NCBI RefSeq assembly: GCF_014189455.1 | Contig: NZ_CP050296.1 | Location: 4,398,001-4,462,000, forward strand | DNA from: Mesorhizobium huakuii | GTDB taxonomy: Bacteria; Pseudomonadota; Alphaproteobacteria; Rhizobiales; Rhizobiaceae | Direction: 5' to 3' | DNA length: 64,000 nt | Shown here: in pieces, positions 9,038 through 16,867 of the stretch | How positions within the stretch are numbered: the first letter of the stretch is position 1 | How the letters are laid out: each line of letters begins with the position of its first letter | Translations under genes and position numbers: made by a program | The notes under the pieces: model-generated | The model's database searches: none | Told to the model about the DNA's origin: nothing | What the model saw: the letters and a program-made list of their open reading frames with translations, nothing else

Positions 9038-10378
9038 TTACTGGAGCTTGCTCGGGTCGCCCGCGGATATCCGCGCGGTATCGCGATGAAGCAGCATGAC
9101 CTGCTCGGCGTCCGATCTTCGGTCGTGAATCGGCTCCAGCGCAGCGTCTTCATCGAGTGCGAGAGCACCCGACAGATCGGGTGCAAGCACCGTCAGCTTC
9201 TGCTTGATGCCTCGCAGTTCCTCCTTGCCGAGCGTCAACCAGCTGTTGGTCCCGCAGTAGCTGGCGAAGTCTTCGCTGGCGAGAACGCTGTGCGGATATT
9301 TCTTGGTCAGGGTCTGGAGGCGCTGGACCTCGTTTACAGCCGAGCCGAAGGCGGAGAATGTGAGCCTGTCGGTAAGCCCGACATTGCCGAACATCACATT
9401 GCCGACATGCAGGCCGATGCCAAATTGTATATCGCCCAACCCCTGCTCCTTTCTGCGCAGATTGAGATCCATCATGCGCGCGGTGGCTTTGTGCGCGGCC
9501 GCAAGAGCAGCCTGGCAGGCGATTTCGGACTGCGAGCGGTGTCTTTCGCAAGGGTAGACGGCAATGAAGCCATCCCCGATGAAACTCATAATCTGTCCGC
9601 CTTTGCGATTGAAAGGTGCGGCAACGGCGTCGAAAAACTGGTTCAGCGTATCGATATAGATTTCGCGGCCGGAGGTTTCGGCAAGCCTCGACGATCCACG
9701 CATATCGCCCATGACCAGCGCGGCCCGGATTGTATCGCCCTCGCCGCGTTTGATCTGGCCGTCCAGCACGCGCCTGCCGGCGTCGCCGCCGAGATAGGTG
9801 GTCATCATGTTGTCGGCGAGCTTGGTGAGCACCGCCATCTTGGTTGCGATAGCGAGATGGCTCTGGATGCGCAGCAGCGCCGAAATCATGCTGTCGCTGA
9901 AGCCTGTAGCACTGTCGGTGGACCAGGACCCGATCATGCCCTGACTGGTGTTGCCGCTGAAGGGATGGACGAAAGCCATGTAATCGGTGACGCCGATAAG
10001 CCTGAGTTCCTCGAAAATAGGAAATTCCGGCGGCAATGACGGATCGATCCGGCGTCGCAGATGGTCGAGCTTGTTGCTGAGCAGATGGTAGTATGGGCTG
10101 GTCAGAAATCTGTCGGACGGCCCGCCGGGCTCGGCGCGGAAGCCTTCCACTTCTATGCCTTGGCCGCGAAACCAGGTGAAGCCAAGCGCGTCATAAAGCG
10201 GATGAAGCATCGAAAAGCTCAAATGCACCCGCTTCAGCGGCAGGCCGGCAGCAGCCAGCCGTTCGCAAAAGCCTTTTACCAATGTTTCCAGGTCGCTGCC
10301 CGCCAGCGCCGATTGGTTCAGCCAATCGGCAACCTTATCCATGAGAATGGTGGAAATTTCTGCTCGCGCTGTGCTCAT
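9038..10378 (-). CDS. Class III adenylate/guanylate cyclase
   Basis: This 446-residue cyclase has its catalytic domain at about residues 215-400. The two metal-binding Asp positions are in LVMGDMRGSSRLAET and MSFIGDGFIAVYP. The dimerisation and purine-binding part follows (GIGLHVGNVMFGNVG, then LTFSAFGSAVNEVQRL). The N-terminal 200 residues have no clear domain but contain HLSFSMLHPLYDALGFTW, a sequence style common in rhizobial cyclases. The start is set at ATG 10378, giving MSTARAEIS. The in-frame ATG 102 bases upstream would add an unrelated hydrophobic leader. It lies on the opposite strand to the first cyclase, downstream of the sugar dehydrogenase and upstream of the importer operon. 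Confidence 0.87.
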   Translation of the reverse strand: MSTARAEISTILMDKVADWLNQSALAGSDLETLVKGFCERLAAAGLPLKRVHLSFSMLHPLYDALGFTWFRGQGIEVEGFRAEPGGPSDRFLTSPYYHLLSNKLDHLRRRIDPSLPPEFPIFEELRLIGVTDYMAFVHPFSGNTSQGMIGSWSTDSATGFSDSMISALLRIQSHLAIATKMAVLTKLADNMMTTYLGGDAGRRVLDGQIKRGEGDTIRAALVMGDMRGSSRLAETSGREIYIDTLNQFFDAVAAPFNRKGGQIMSFIGDGFIAVYPCERHRSQSEIACQAALAAAHKATARMMDLNLRRKEQGLGDIQFGIGLHVGNVMFGNVGLTDRLTFSAFGSAVNEVQRLQTLTKKYPHSVLASEDFASYCGTNSWLTLGKEELRGIKQKLTVLAPDLSGALALDEDAALEPIHDRRSDAEQVMLLHRDTARISAGDPSKLQ

Positions 10379-10624
10379 GCTATCCCGAAACCTGTCCTTT
10401 GATCCGCCATAACACAGTCCGCCAACGACCCAAAGATAAAGCCCCGACGTCATGAGGCCGGCTTCGGCTGCATGCGTCAAGGAATTTCCCGGATGACTGT
10501 CCTTGCAACGAAAGGAGCGGGCGTAACTGCATCTATGTCCTGCGTCGCCTTATGTGGCGAGGCTGCCGGCGGAGTGCAATCACGATCCTGACATCCGGCA
10601 AAAAATTCGCCGGCTCAGACACCG

Positions 10625-11968
10625 TCAGGCCTTCACCACCGTGTCTCGGGCCAGCCCGAGGCGGCCAAAAACATTGCGTGTGTCGAGGATCAGAAGGGCG
10701 TGATCAGCGATGGTCTGGTAGTCGATCGCGTCGTGGTCGGTTGCAACGACCACAGCATCGAAACCCTTCAAGGCCGCCTCGGTCAATTCGACCGAGCGGC
10801 GCCCCTTGATCGCCATATGCTCCCGTGTGGTCGGGATCTCGGTAACATGCGGATCGTGGAATTCCGCCTTGCCGCCCCATTCCTCGATGAGCTCAATGAG
10901 CCGCAATGAGGGGCTTTCGCGGATGTCGGGCACATTCTTCTTGTAGGCCAGCCCGATGATGAGAATGCGCGAGCGGCTGAGCGCCTTGCCGCAGCGCCGG
11001 TCCAGCGCCTTCGCCAGTTCATCGACCACATGACGCGGCATGGCCGTGTTGATCTCTGCCGCCAGCTCGATGAAGCGGGTCGGCAGTTCGTATTCGCGCG
11101 CCTTCCACGTCAGGTAGAAGGGATCGATCGGAACGCAGTGCCCGCCAAGTCCGGGGCCAGGATAGAAAGGCATGTAGCCGAAGGGCTTGCTCTTTGCCGC
11201 CTCGATCACCTCCCAGATGTCGATGCCCATCGCCCCGAGCACGACCTTCAATTCGTTGACGAGGGCTATGTTGACCGAACGGAAGATGTTTTCCGTCAGC
11301 TTGACCGCCTCGGCAGTCGCGGTGGTGGAAACCGGAACGACGGTCTTGACCACGCTTTGGTAGAAAGCCTGCACGAGCGCCGCCGCTTCAATCCCGTCGC
11401 CTGCCACGACCTTGGGGATCGTCGCGACTTCAAAGCTGCGGTTGCCGGGATCCTCGCGTTCGGGCGAGAAGCCGAGGAAGAAGTCTATCTTCGACTGCAA
11501 GCCGGTTGCTTCCAGTATGGGCTTGATCACGTCGTCGGTGGTGCCGGGATAGGTGGTCGATTCCAGCACGACGAGCTGGCCGAGACGCAGATGTTTCGCG
11601 ATGGTGCCTGCCGTGTTCGTGACAAAGGAGAGATCCGGCTCACGGTGTTTCGTCAGCGGTGTCGGAACGCAGATGATGATGACATCGCAGACGGCCAGTT
11701 CGGCAAAATCCGCGGTGGCGCGGAACCGTCCGCTCGCCACCTGGCCGGCAAGGGCTGCCGACGTCACTGCCTCGATGTAGGATTGGCCCTTGTTCAGGCT
11801 CTCGACCTTCCGGGCTTCGATGTCGAAGCCGGAAACCGGGAAGCCGGCGCGTGCGACCGCAACCGCCAGCGGCAACCCGACATAGCCCAGTCCGATCACG
11901 CCGACCTGCGCGGCGCGCGTCGAAATCCGGTTCAGAAGACTGTCATATATCGATTGTGAGGCGTCCAA
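10625..11968 (-). CDS. Nucleotide-sugar 6-dehydrogenase (WbpA/TviB/WecC type)
   Basis: This 447-residue enzyme of the UDP-glucose/GDP-mannose dehydrogenase family oxidises the C6 hydroxyl of a UDP-sugar to the uronate using two NAD+. The N-terminal Rossmann motif is VGVIGLGYVGLPLAVAVA. The central domain has the conserved PGPGLGGHCVPIDPFY, with the active-site Cys, near residue 275. The C-terminal UDP-binding domain has LIIGLAYKKNVPDIRESPS. These versions match the UDP-HexNAc dehydrogenases better than UDP-glucose dehydrogenase, although the exact sugar is not certain. No ATG precedes the Rossmann fold, so the start is a TTG at 11968 with GGAAAG about 9 bases upstream. It would supply an acidic sugar to the nearby glycosyltransferases. 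Confidence 0.92.
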   Translation of the reverse strand: MDASQSIYDSLLNRISTRAAQVGVIGLGYVGLPLAVAVARAGFPVSGFDIEARKVESLNKGQSYIEAVTSAALAGQVASGRFRATADFAELAVCDVIIICVPTPLTKHREPDLSFVTNTAGTIAKHLRLGQLVVLESTTYPGTTDDVIKPILEATGLQSKIDFFLGFSPEREDPGNRSFEVATIPKVVAGDGIEAAALVQAFYQSVVKTVVPVSTTATAEAVKLTENIFRSVNIALVNELKVVLGAMGIDIWEVIEAAKSKPFGYMPFYPGPGLGGHCVPIDPFYLTWKAREYELPTRFIELAAEINTAMPRHVVDELAKALDRRCGKALSRSRILIIGLAYKKNVPDIRESPSLRLIELIEEWGGKAEFHDPHVTEIPTTREHMAIKGRRSVELTEAALKGFDAVVVATDHDAIDYQTIADHALLILDTRNVFGRLGLARDTVVKA

Positions 11969-12082
11969 AAATCTGCTTTCCAGTCAATTCGGACAGGCTG
12001 TCCGTTGTCATGGCGAGGCTCACCTTGTCCCCGGAACCATGGCCGAGGCATATTGCGGAAGATCAATTTCCGCAAGCCGTCC

Positions 12083-13261
12083 TCAAACCGGCGCCTTCGC
12101 CTTCAGGCTTGCGGCAGCCATCGCATAGCCGCCCGCGGCGCCATCGATGAAATGAACATGATCGCGTTGCAGCGGCGAGGCGACGAGGCATGTCATCAAG
12201 GCCGATTTCTGGCGGTGCAGGCCGTAGCTGCAGATGCCCGCCTCTTCCGCCTGTTTCAGCCGGCTCTCGATCCGTTGCAACACATCAGCGTCAACGTCGA
12301 TGGTCATCTTCAAGCCGTCGTCGAACTTCCGGAAATCCGAATTGCTGGCCACCTCGCGTTTGTAGACCTTCGGATCGAAACGACCGATGGTCCAGCCAAA
12401 TCTGTCGGTGACCGCCGTAAGCGTCATCAGGAATATCACCCACAGCTTCGCCAGCCACCGCCGCCCTGGCGGCGCCGTGGCCCGCGCCTCGACATCGAGG
12501 CCGGCGGGCAGCAGACTGTAGGCTGGCCCGTCCACCGGCACCGGGTGACCATCGCGCTCCTGCCGGCCGGCAAGGGCGATGATGTCGGAAGCCAGAAACT
12601 GAAAACCGCGCAAGTCGCGCGACACTCCCGGTATGGCTATGATCGAGACGATTTCGCCGTGCCGGGCTTCTATCGGGTTCCAACGGCAGGAGAGGCCGGT
12701 CAGATCCGGCCGCGCGCCGGCCGGCGCGGGATCGATGCGGTAGCGCCCGGCTTTCATCTCGGCTTCCGCCCAACTGCCGCCACCGCCGGCGAACATGGCA
12801 TAGAAGACCGCTTCGGAGGCCTGGAACCTCGCCACGCGAACGTCGAGGCCTTGCGCTCTAATATCCTTTATCGGCACGATTGCGGCACGCAAGGTCAGGT
12901 CCAGTTCGTCCGCCACCCATCTCTGGACAGCCGCAAGCGCGTTGCGGGTGACCTCCAGCGCCGAGCCGGGAAACGCCACGAGCGCGCCGTCGCCGCCGAA
13001 GACAAAGGGGAGATCTTGCCGACCCAGCGCATTGAGCAGCGCCGAAATGACGCTGGCGCCGGCCATGTTGACGGTTTTGTAGCGCCCGGCCTCGATCGCC
13101 TTGGTCGAGCCGACGATGTCGGCGGTGGCCAGCGCCCAGCCATCAGGGAGAGGCCGATAGTTGTCGATATCGGCAACGCTTTCGAACTTTGCGAAGACCG
13201 GCAGGGAAGCGACAAACGGGTCGGACGCGGCAGCTGTTTCCATGAGCATCAGATAGCACAT
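12083..13261 (-). CDS. DUF3095 protein, divergent class III cyclase homologue
   Basis: This 392-residue protein matches the DUF3095 family. Its N-terminal half reads like a class III cyclase core: WALATADIVGSTKAIEAG carries the first metal Asp and FVFGGDGALVAFPG the second. The rest of the cyclase transition-state region is not obvious, so activity is uncertain. A hydrophobic stretch near residue 280 (LAKLWVIFLMTLTAV) may be a membrane-contact or buried helix. The C-terminal part has no catalytic motif that I recognise. In-frame ATGs at 13261, 13249 and 13243 are all possible and none has a strong ribosome site. It sits between the sugar dehydrogenase and a divergent glycosyltransferase. Confidence 0.82.
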   Translation of the reverse strand: MCYLMLMETAAASDPFVASLPVFAKFESVADIDNYRPLPDGWALATADIVGSTKAIEAGRYKTVNMAGASVISALLNALGRQDLPFVFGGDGALVAFPGSALEVTRNALAAVQRWVADELDLTLRAAIVPIKDIRAQGLDVRVARFQASEAVFYAMFAGGGGSWAEAEMKAGRYRIDPAPAGARPDLTGLSCRWNPIEARHGEIVSIIAIPGVSRDLRGFQFLASDIIALAGRQERDGHPVPVDGPAYSLLPAGLDVEARATAPPGRRWLAKLWVIFLMTLTAVTDRFGWTIGRFDPKVYKREVASNSDFRKFDDGLKMTIDVDADVLQRIESRLKQAEEAGICSYGLHRQKSALMTCLVASPLQRDHVHFIDGAAGGYAMAAASLKAKAPV

Positions 13262-13334
13262 TCCACGGCTTGAAGGCGAAGGCGATCATGCTTTGAAATT
13301 GACTTGCCAAGGCTTTCTGGGGATAGGTCCGGCG

Positions 13335-14424
13335 ATGCGAATTGCCTTCTACGCGGCGCTGAAGTCGCCCAACCATCCCGTTGCCTCCGGCGACCGCCAG
13401 ATGGCACGGATGCTCATCAAGGCGCTGGAGCACGCAGGGCACAGCGTCGAACTGGCATCCGAATTACGCTTCTATCTACGCGATCCGGAATTGAAAAGTT
13501 TCGAAGCGCTCAAGATCGAGGCCCGAGAAGAAGCCGCGCGGCTGACCAAGCTTTGGGATCGTGACGGCAAGCCCGATCTTTGGTTCACCTACCATCCCTA
13601 TTACAAGGCGCCCGACCTGATCGGGCCCGAGTTGGCGTCGGCTTTTGCTGTCCCCTATGTGACAGCGGAAGCCTCCTATTCGAGGCGGCGCAACGCCGGC
13701 TTGTGGGCCGATGCGCAAGCGTTGGTGGCGCGAGCCGTCGCACAGGCGGCGCTGAACATCTGCTTCACGCAAAGGGATCGTCAGGGACTGGCAGATGCGA
13801 TACCCGACGCCGCTTTCGGCATGCTTTCGCCTTTCATCGACACATCGGTGTTCCGGGAAACGCCGGCATGGGGGGTGTCCGACGCGCCTCGTTACCGTCG
13901 CCATGATGCGCCCGGGCGACAAAGTCGAAAGCTATCGCATGCTGGCGCAAGCGCTCGATTCGATCCGCCACCTGCCCTGGACCATGTCGGTCGTCGGGGA
14001 CGGGCCTGCCCGTGACGAGGTCAAAGCGCAATTCGCCGGCTTGCCTGCCGACCGTATCGAATGGTTTGGCGCGATTGAGCCAGCCGCCGTGCCGGATATC
14101 CTGTGCAGTGGGGGAATTTACGTCTGGCCTGGTTACGGCGAGGCCTATGGTGTTGCCTATCTTGAAGCACAGGCCGCCGGCCTACCGGTGGTGGCTCAGG
14201 ACATCGCCGGCGTGCCGGAGGTCGTGCGGGATGGCCAGACCGGGTTTCTCACCCCGCCGGGCGATGTGGCGGCGTTCGCTTCCGCCATTGAAAGGCTGCT
14301 GGCCCGTAACGACGAAAGAACCATCATGGCCGCAGAAGCCAGACGGTTCGTCCTCGAAGAACGTTCCCTCGGTGGTGCAGCGGCGCGTCTGGCCGAACTT
14401 CTCGCGAAGATACCGGTTTCATGA
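13335..14424 (+). pseudogene. Glycosyltransferase family 4, split by a one-base shift
   Basis: The frame from ATG 13335 (MRIAFYAALKSPNHPVASGD, with AGG about 9 bases upstream) gives a GT4 N-terminal domain as far as FIDTSVFRETPAW. It then turns to unrelated sequence. The C-terminal GT4 domain continues in the next frame from about 13890: TVAMMRPGDKVESY, then VVGDGPARDEV, and the donor-site pattern GYGEAYGVAYLEAQAAGLPV ending in FLTPPGD. Removing one G from the six-G run at 13870-13875 gives AWGCPTRLVTVAMM and one continuous frame of about 362 codons. The stop at 14424 overlaps the deacetylase start (ATGA), which shows the operon was built for an intact gene. It is either a real mutation or a sequencing indel. 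Confidence 0.82.
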
Positions 14425-15185
14425 CATCCGATCAAATCTGGCAGCCTTTGGTTGAAGAACTGGCGCGCCGGCACCGGGCGGGCCGTAAGGCAGAGTTCTG
14501 GCTGCGCGACGATGACGCCGTGGATCCAACGCGTGCGCTTGATCGGCTGCTCGACCTCACGGCTGAATTCGCGGTTCCGGTCACTCTGGCCGTCATTCCG
14601 GCCGTGACTGATGAGAAGCTTGTCGTCCGGCTTGACCAGGCGCCGCATGCCACGGTCGCCATCCATGGCTGGGCGCACCGAAATCATGCGCCCGAGGACC
14701 AGAAAAAGCAGGAGCTCGGCCCGCATCGGCCACGCGAGGCGGTGCTTGATGATCTGGCACGCGGGCTGTCGCACGTAACCGGCCTGCACGGCGCACGTGC
14801 CGTTCCGATGCTGGTGCCACCCTGGAACAGGATCGACACCGGCTTGGTGTCCGACCTTGGATCGATAGGATTTGTGGCATTGTCGGTCTATGGGCCGCCG
14901 AAGCCGGCTTCGCTGGCGGTCATCAACAGCAATGTCGACATCATGGATTGGCATGGCACGCGCGGTTGCCGCGATCATGGCCTGTTGGTTCAGGCTATCA
15001 CCGCGCAATTGCAGCATACGTTCGACGGCGGCGAACCGGTCGGCCTGCTCACCCACCATCTCGTGCATGATGAATCGGCCTGGCTTTTCCTCGAAAGGCT
15101 GTTCACAGTCACCGCACAAACCGAGGCCTGCGCATGGCTTCCGATCAGGACATTGATCGAGCGCGGCGCCAGCTCAGGAAAATAG
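14421..15185 (+). CDS. Polysaccharide deacetylase-like protein
   Basis: This 254-residue protein of the carbohydrate esterase 4 / polysaccharide deacetylase superfamily should remove acetyl groups from an N-acetylated glycan. The opening FWLRDDDAVDPTRALDRLLD carries the catalytic-type Asp pair. Next come VTLAVIP and then AIHGWAHRNHAP with the metal-binding His residues. A later strand, PMLVPPWNRID, corresponds to the arginine/Trp active-site wall. GLLTHHLVHDESAW near the C-terminus supplies another conserved His. No signal peptide is seen, so the substrate is probably a cytosolic lipid-linked or nucleotide-linked sugar. The start overlaps the glycosyltransferase stop by four bases, implying one transcript and one pathway. 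Confidence 0.8.
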   Translation: MTSDQIWQPLVEELARRHRAGRKAEFWLRDDDAVDPTRALDRLLDLTAEFAVPVTLAVIPAVTDEKLVVRLDQAPHATVAIHGWAHRNHAPEDQKKQELGPHRPREAVLDDLARGLSHVTGLHGARAVPMLVPPWNRIDTGLVSDLGSIGFVALSVYGPPKPASLAVINSNVDIMDWHGTRGCRDHGLLVQAITAQLQHTFDGGEPVGLLTHHLVHDESAWLFLERLFTVTAQTEACAWLPIRTLIERGASSGK

Positions 15186-15186
15186 C

Positions 15187-16041
15187 TCAGCGCTTTTTGT
15201 CTAATGAGATCGGAAATTTGAGCGTTTGGCCATCCCGCGCGGCAAAAGCGCCGGCAAACCTGTCTTTGGCCAGTTTCTCCATCTCGTCCAATTCCCCGTC
15301 GGTGCGCGACGGTTCGTGGTGAAACAGCGCAAGCCCGCGCGCACCGGCGGCCTCACAGAGCTTGACGCCCTGTTGCCATGTCGAGTGCCCGTTGCCGCGG
15401 TAGCGCTCCATTTCCTCCTCGGTGTAGGTGCAATCGTAAATGACGAGGTCGGCATCTTCGATCAGCCGGAGCACCGCCTGATCGAGTTTGCCCGGTTCGT
15501 GCTCGGTGTCGGTGATCACCGCCACGACGCGGCCGCCCCATTCGACCCGGTAGCCTATGCAGCCGCCCGGATGGGTAAGACTGCCGGTTCGCACCACCAC
15601 CCCTTCGCGCGGCCGAAGCACGTCTCCGGATACGAAATCGCGGTAGTCGAGATTTGCCTTGCAGATGTCCAGTTTCACCGGAAACCACGGCGGCCGAATG
15701 AACTCATCGACCATCTCGCGGGTCGTCATGCGTCCAGCGAGATGCCCGGACCAAAGTGTAACCTTGAAGCCCCTTTCATAGATAGGCTTGAAGGCCGGCA
15801 GCCCGATGATGTGATCGTAGTGGCAATGGGTGAAAAACAGGTCGAAATCGGTCACGCCCGACGCCCGAAGCGCCCTGCCGGCAGGCCGCAGGCCAGAGCC
15901 CGCATCGAACAGAAGCGTATCCTTGCCGCACCGCATCTCGATGCAGCTTGTGTTGCCGCCGTAGCGAGCGAATTCTGGCCCAGATACCGAAATGCTGCCG
16001 CGCACGCCCCAAAACCTGACCAGGAAAACGTCGTCGTCCAT
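15187..16041 (-). CDS. MBL-fold metallo-hydrolase
   Basis: This 284-residue metallo-beta-lactamase-fold enzyme has the metal site motif THCHYDHIIGLPAF (HxHxDH) near residue 73. Further ligands follow in SLTHPGGCIGYRVE, ITDTEHEPG and a C-terminal FHHEPSRTD. The N-terminus (VRFWGVRGSISVSGPEFARYGGNTSC) is that of the RNase Z-like / phosphodiesterase branch that often acts on phosphodiesters; it is quoted here as VRFWGVRGSISVSG followed by PEFARYGGNTSC. Breakdown of a cyclic nucleotide would fit the neighbouring cyclases and cyclic-nucleotide-binding gene, but this is only inference from position. It is tail to tail with the deacetylase, with one base between the stop codons, and shares its strand with the binding protein at 16117. 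Confidence 0.83.
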   Translation of the reverse strand: MDDDVFLVRFWGVRGSISVSGPEFARYGGNTSCIEMRCGKDTLLFDAGSGLRPAGRALRASGVTDFDLFFTHCHYDHIIGLPAFKPIYERGFKVTLWSGHLAGRMTTREMVDEFIRPPWFPVKLDICKANLDYRDFVSGDVLRPREGVVVRTGSLTHPGGCIGYRVEWGGRVVAVITDTEHEPGKLDQAVLRLIEDADLVIYDCTYTEEEMERYRGNGHSTWQQGVKLCEAAGARGLALFHHEPSRTDGELDEMEKLAKDRFAGAFAARDGQTLKFPISLDKKR

Positions 16042-16116
16042 GCTACCCCTTCGCAGTCAAGTCGCCCATGGTAGCCGGTGCCATCACGGCGGCGAGGACT
16101 AAGCTCACGTCACGCG

Positions 16117-16566
16117 TCACTTGGCGCTTCGTGCGTCGATCAGATCCGCGGTCGTATGGCTTAGGCGATCGGCAAGAACCCGCACCATCTCGATGGTCAT
16201 TTCCGGGAACTCCTTCATAAGCCTCAGGAAATGATCCTTGCGGATTCTCAAGGCTTCCAGCTGACTTGCGGCTCTGACGGTGGCGGTGCGGGAGCTGTTG
16301 CACAATATGGCGATCTCGCCAACAATCGAATTCGGCACCAGTTCGGCAACTTTTATCGGTCCGCTGTCGGAATCGACCAGAATATCCGCCCTGCCTGAAA
16401 GGATGACATAAGCGGCGTCCCCCTCGTCTCCCTGTCGGAAAAGGATTTCGCCGGCGCTGTAGCTCACGCGATCGGATGTGAACGCAAGCAGCTTGAGCTT
16501 TGCCGGCTCTATGCCGGAGAACAAGGGAACGCGTTGCAGCATTCCAACCTCATCCTTGAGCAGCAT
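16117..16566 (-). CDS. Stand-alone cyclic nucleotide-binding domain protein
   Basis: This 149-residue protein is essentially one CRP-type cNMP-binding fold with no helix-turn-helix. LFSGIEPAKLKLLAFTSD leads into the beta roll (AGEILFRQGDEGDAAYVILS), and the phosphate-binding cassette region reads NSIVGEIAILCNSSRTATVRA. The usual PBC is FGExALL..xxRxATV; here GE and the R-TATVRA part are kept, so cAMP binding is plausible. A C-terminal helix follows the roll. The start is ATG 16566, with GGAAGG 9 bases upstream. A TTG six codons earlier is rejected because it falls inside that ribosome site. It lies directly downstream of the large ABC-like gene on the same strand and could be its regulatory partner. 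Confidence 0.88.
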   Translation of the reverse strand: MLLKDEVGMLQRVPLFSGIEPAKLKLLAFTSDRVSYSAGEILFRQGDEGDAAYVILSGRADILVDSDSGPIKVAELVPNSIVGEIAILCNSSRTATVRAASQLEALRIRKDHFLRLMKEFPEMTIEMVRVLADRLSHTTADLIDARSAK

Positions 16567-16867
16567 TGTCGCAAACCTTCCCAAAAATTCGCGTTTGCCA
16601 GACTAGAGCAACGGCCGCCCGGATGGAATCAATTCTGTTTTCCGGAACGGCGAGACGATCCTCGCGAGAGGTGGCGAGCCTGATGTCGTGCGATCGAGCG
16701 ATGCCACCTGAAAAAATGGGCGTCCGCCAGCCGAAAAGCCGGATGAAGCTGCGGCAAATCCTTCCTGTTTTCGGCGCGGATGTATTCTCGCTACGCCTTT
16801 CGCCAAATCCCTTGACCTTGCAGCAAATTCTCACCGGCGAAATGATCCCATCTGAATGTCCGTTGCT
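16567..16867. other. 301-base gap between the ABC-like gene and the cNMP-binding gene
   Basis: No coding region is supported here. The gap holds the Shine-Dalgarno of the 16566 start and a tract near 16610-16660 (AGAGCAACGGCCGCCCGGAT) that looks like the edge of a degenerate dispersed repeat, though this could not be verified. It probably contains a promoter for the binding protein, but no clear -35/-10 pair could be assigned. Confidence 0.3.

Noticed and set aside
10481..10624. Short inverted CCGGC/GCCGG arms after the sugar dehydrogenase gene as a terminator
   Set aside because: Only five base pairs of stem in GC-rich DNA; expected by chance.
16567..16867. A tract near 16610 taken as a second copy of the dispersed palindrome
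   Set aside because: The match is partial, and no convincing pair of arms could be found.
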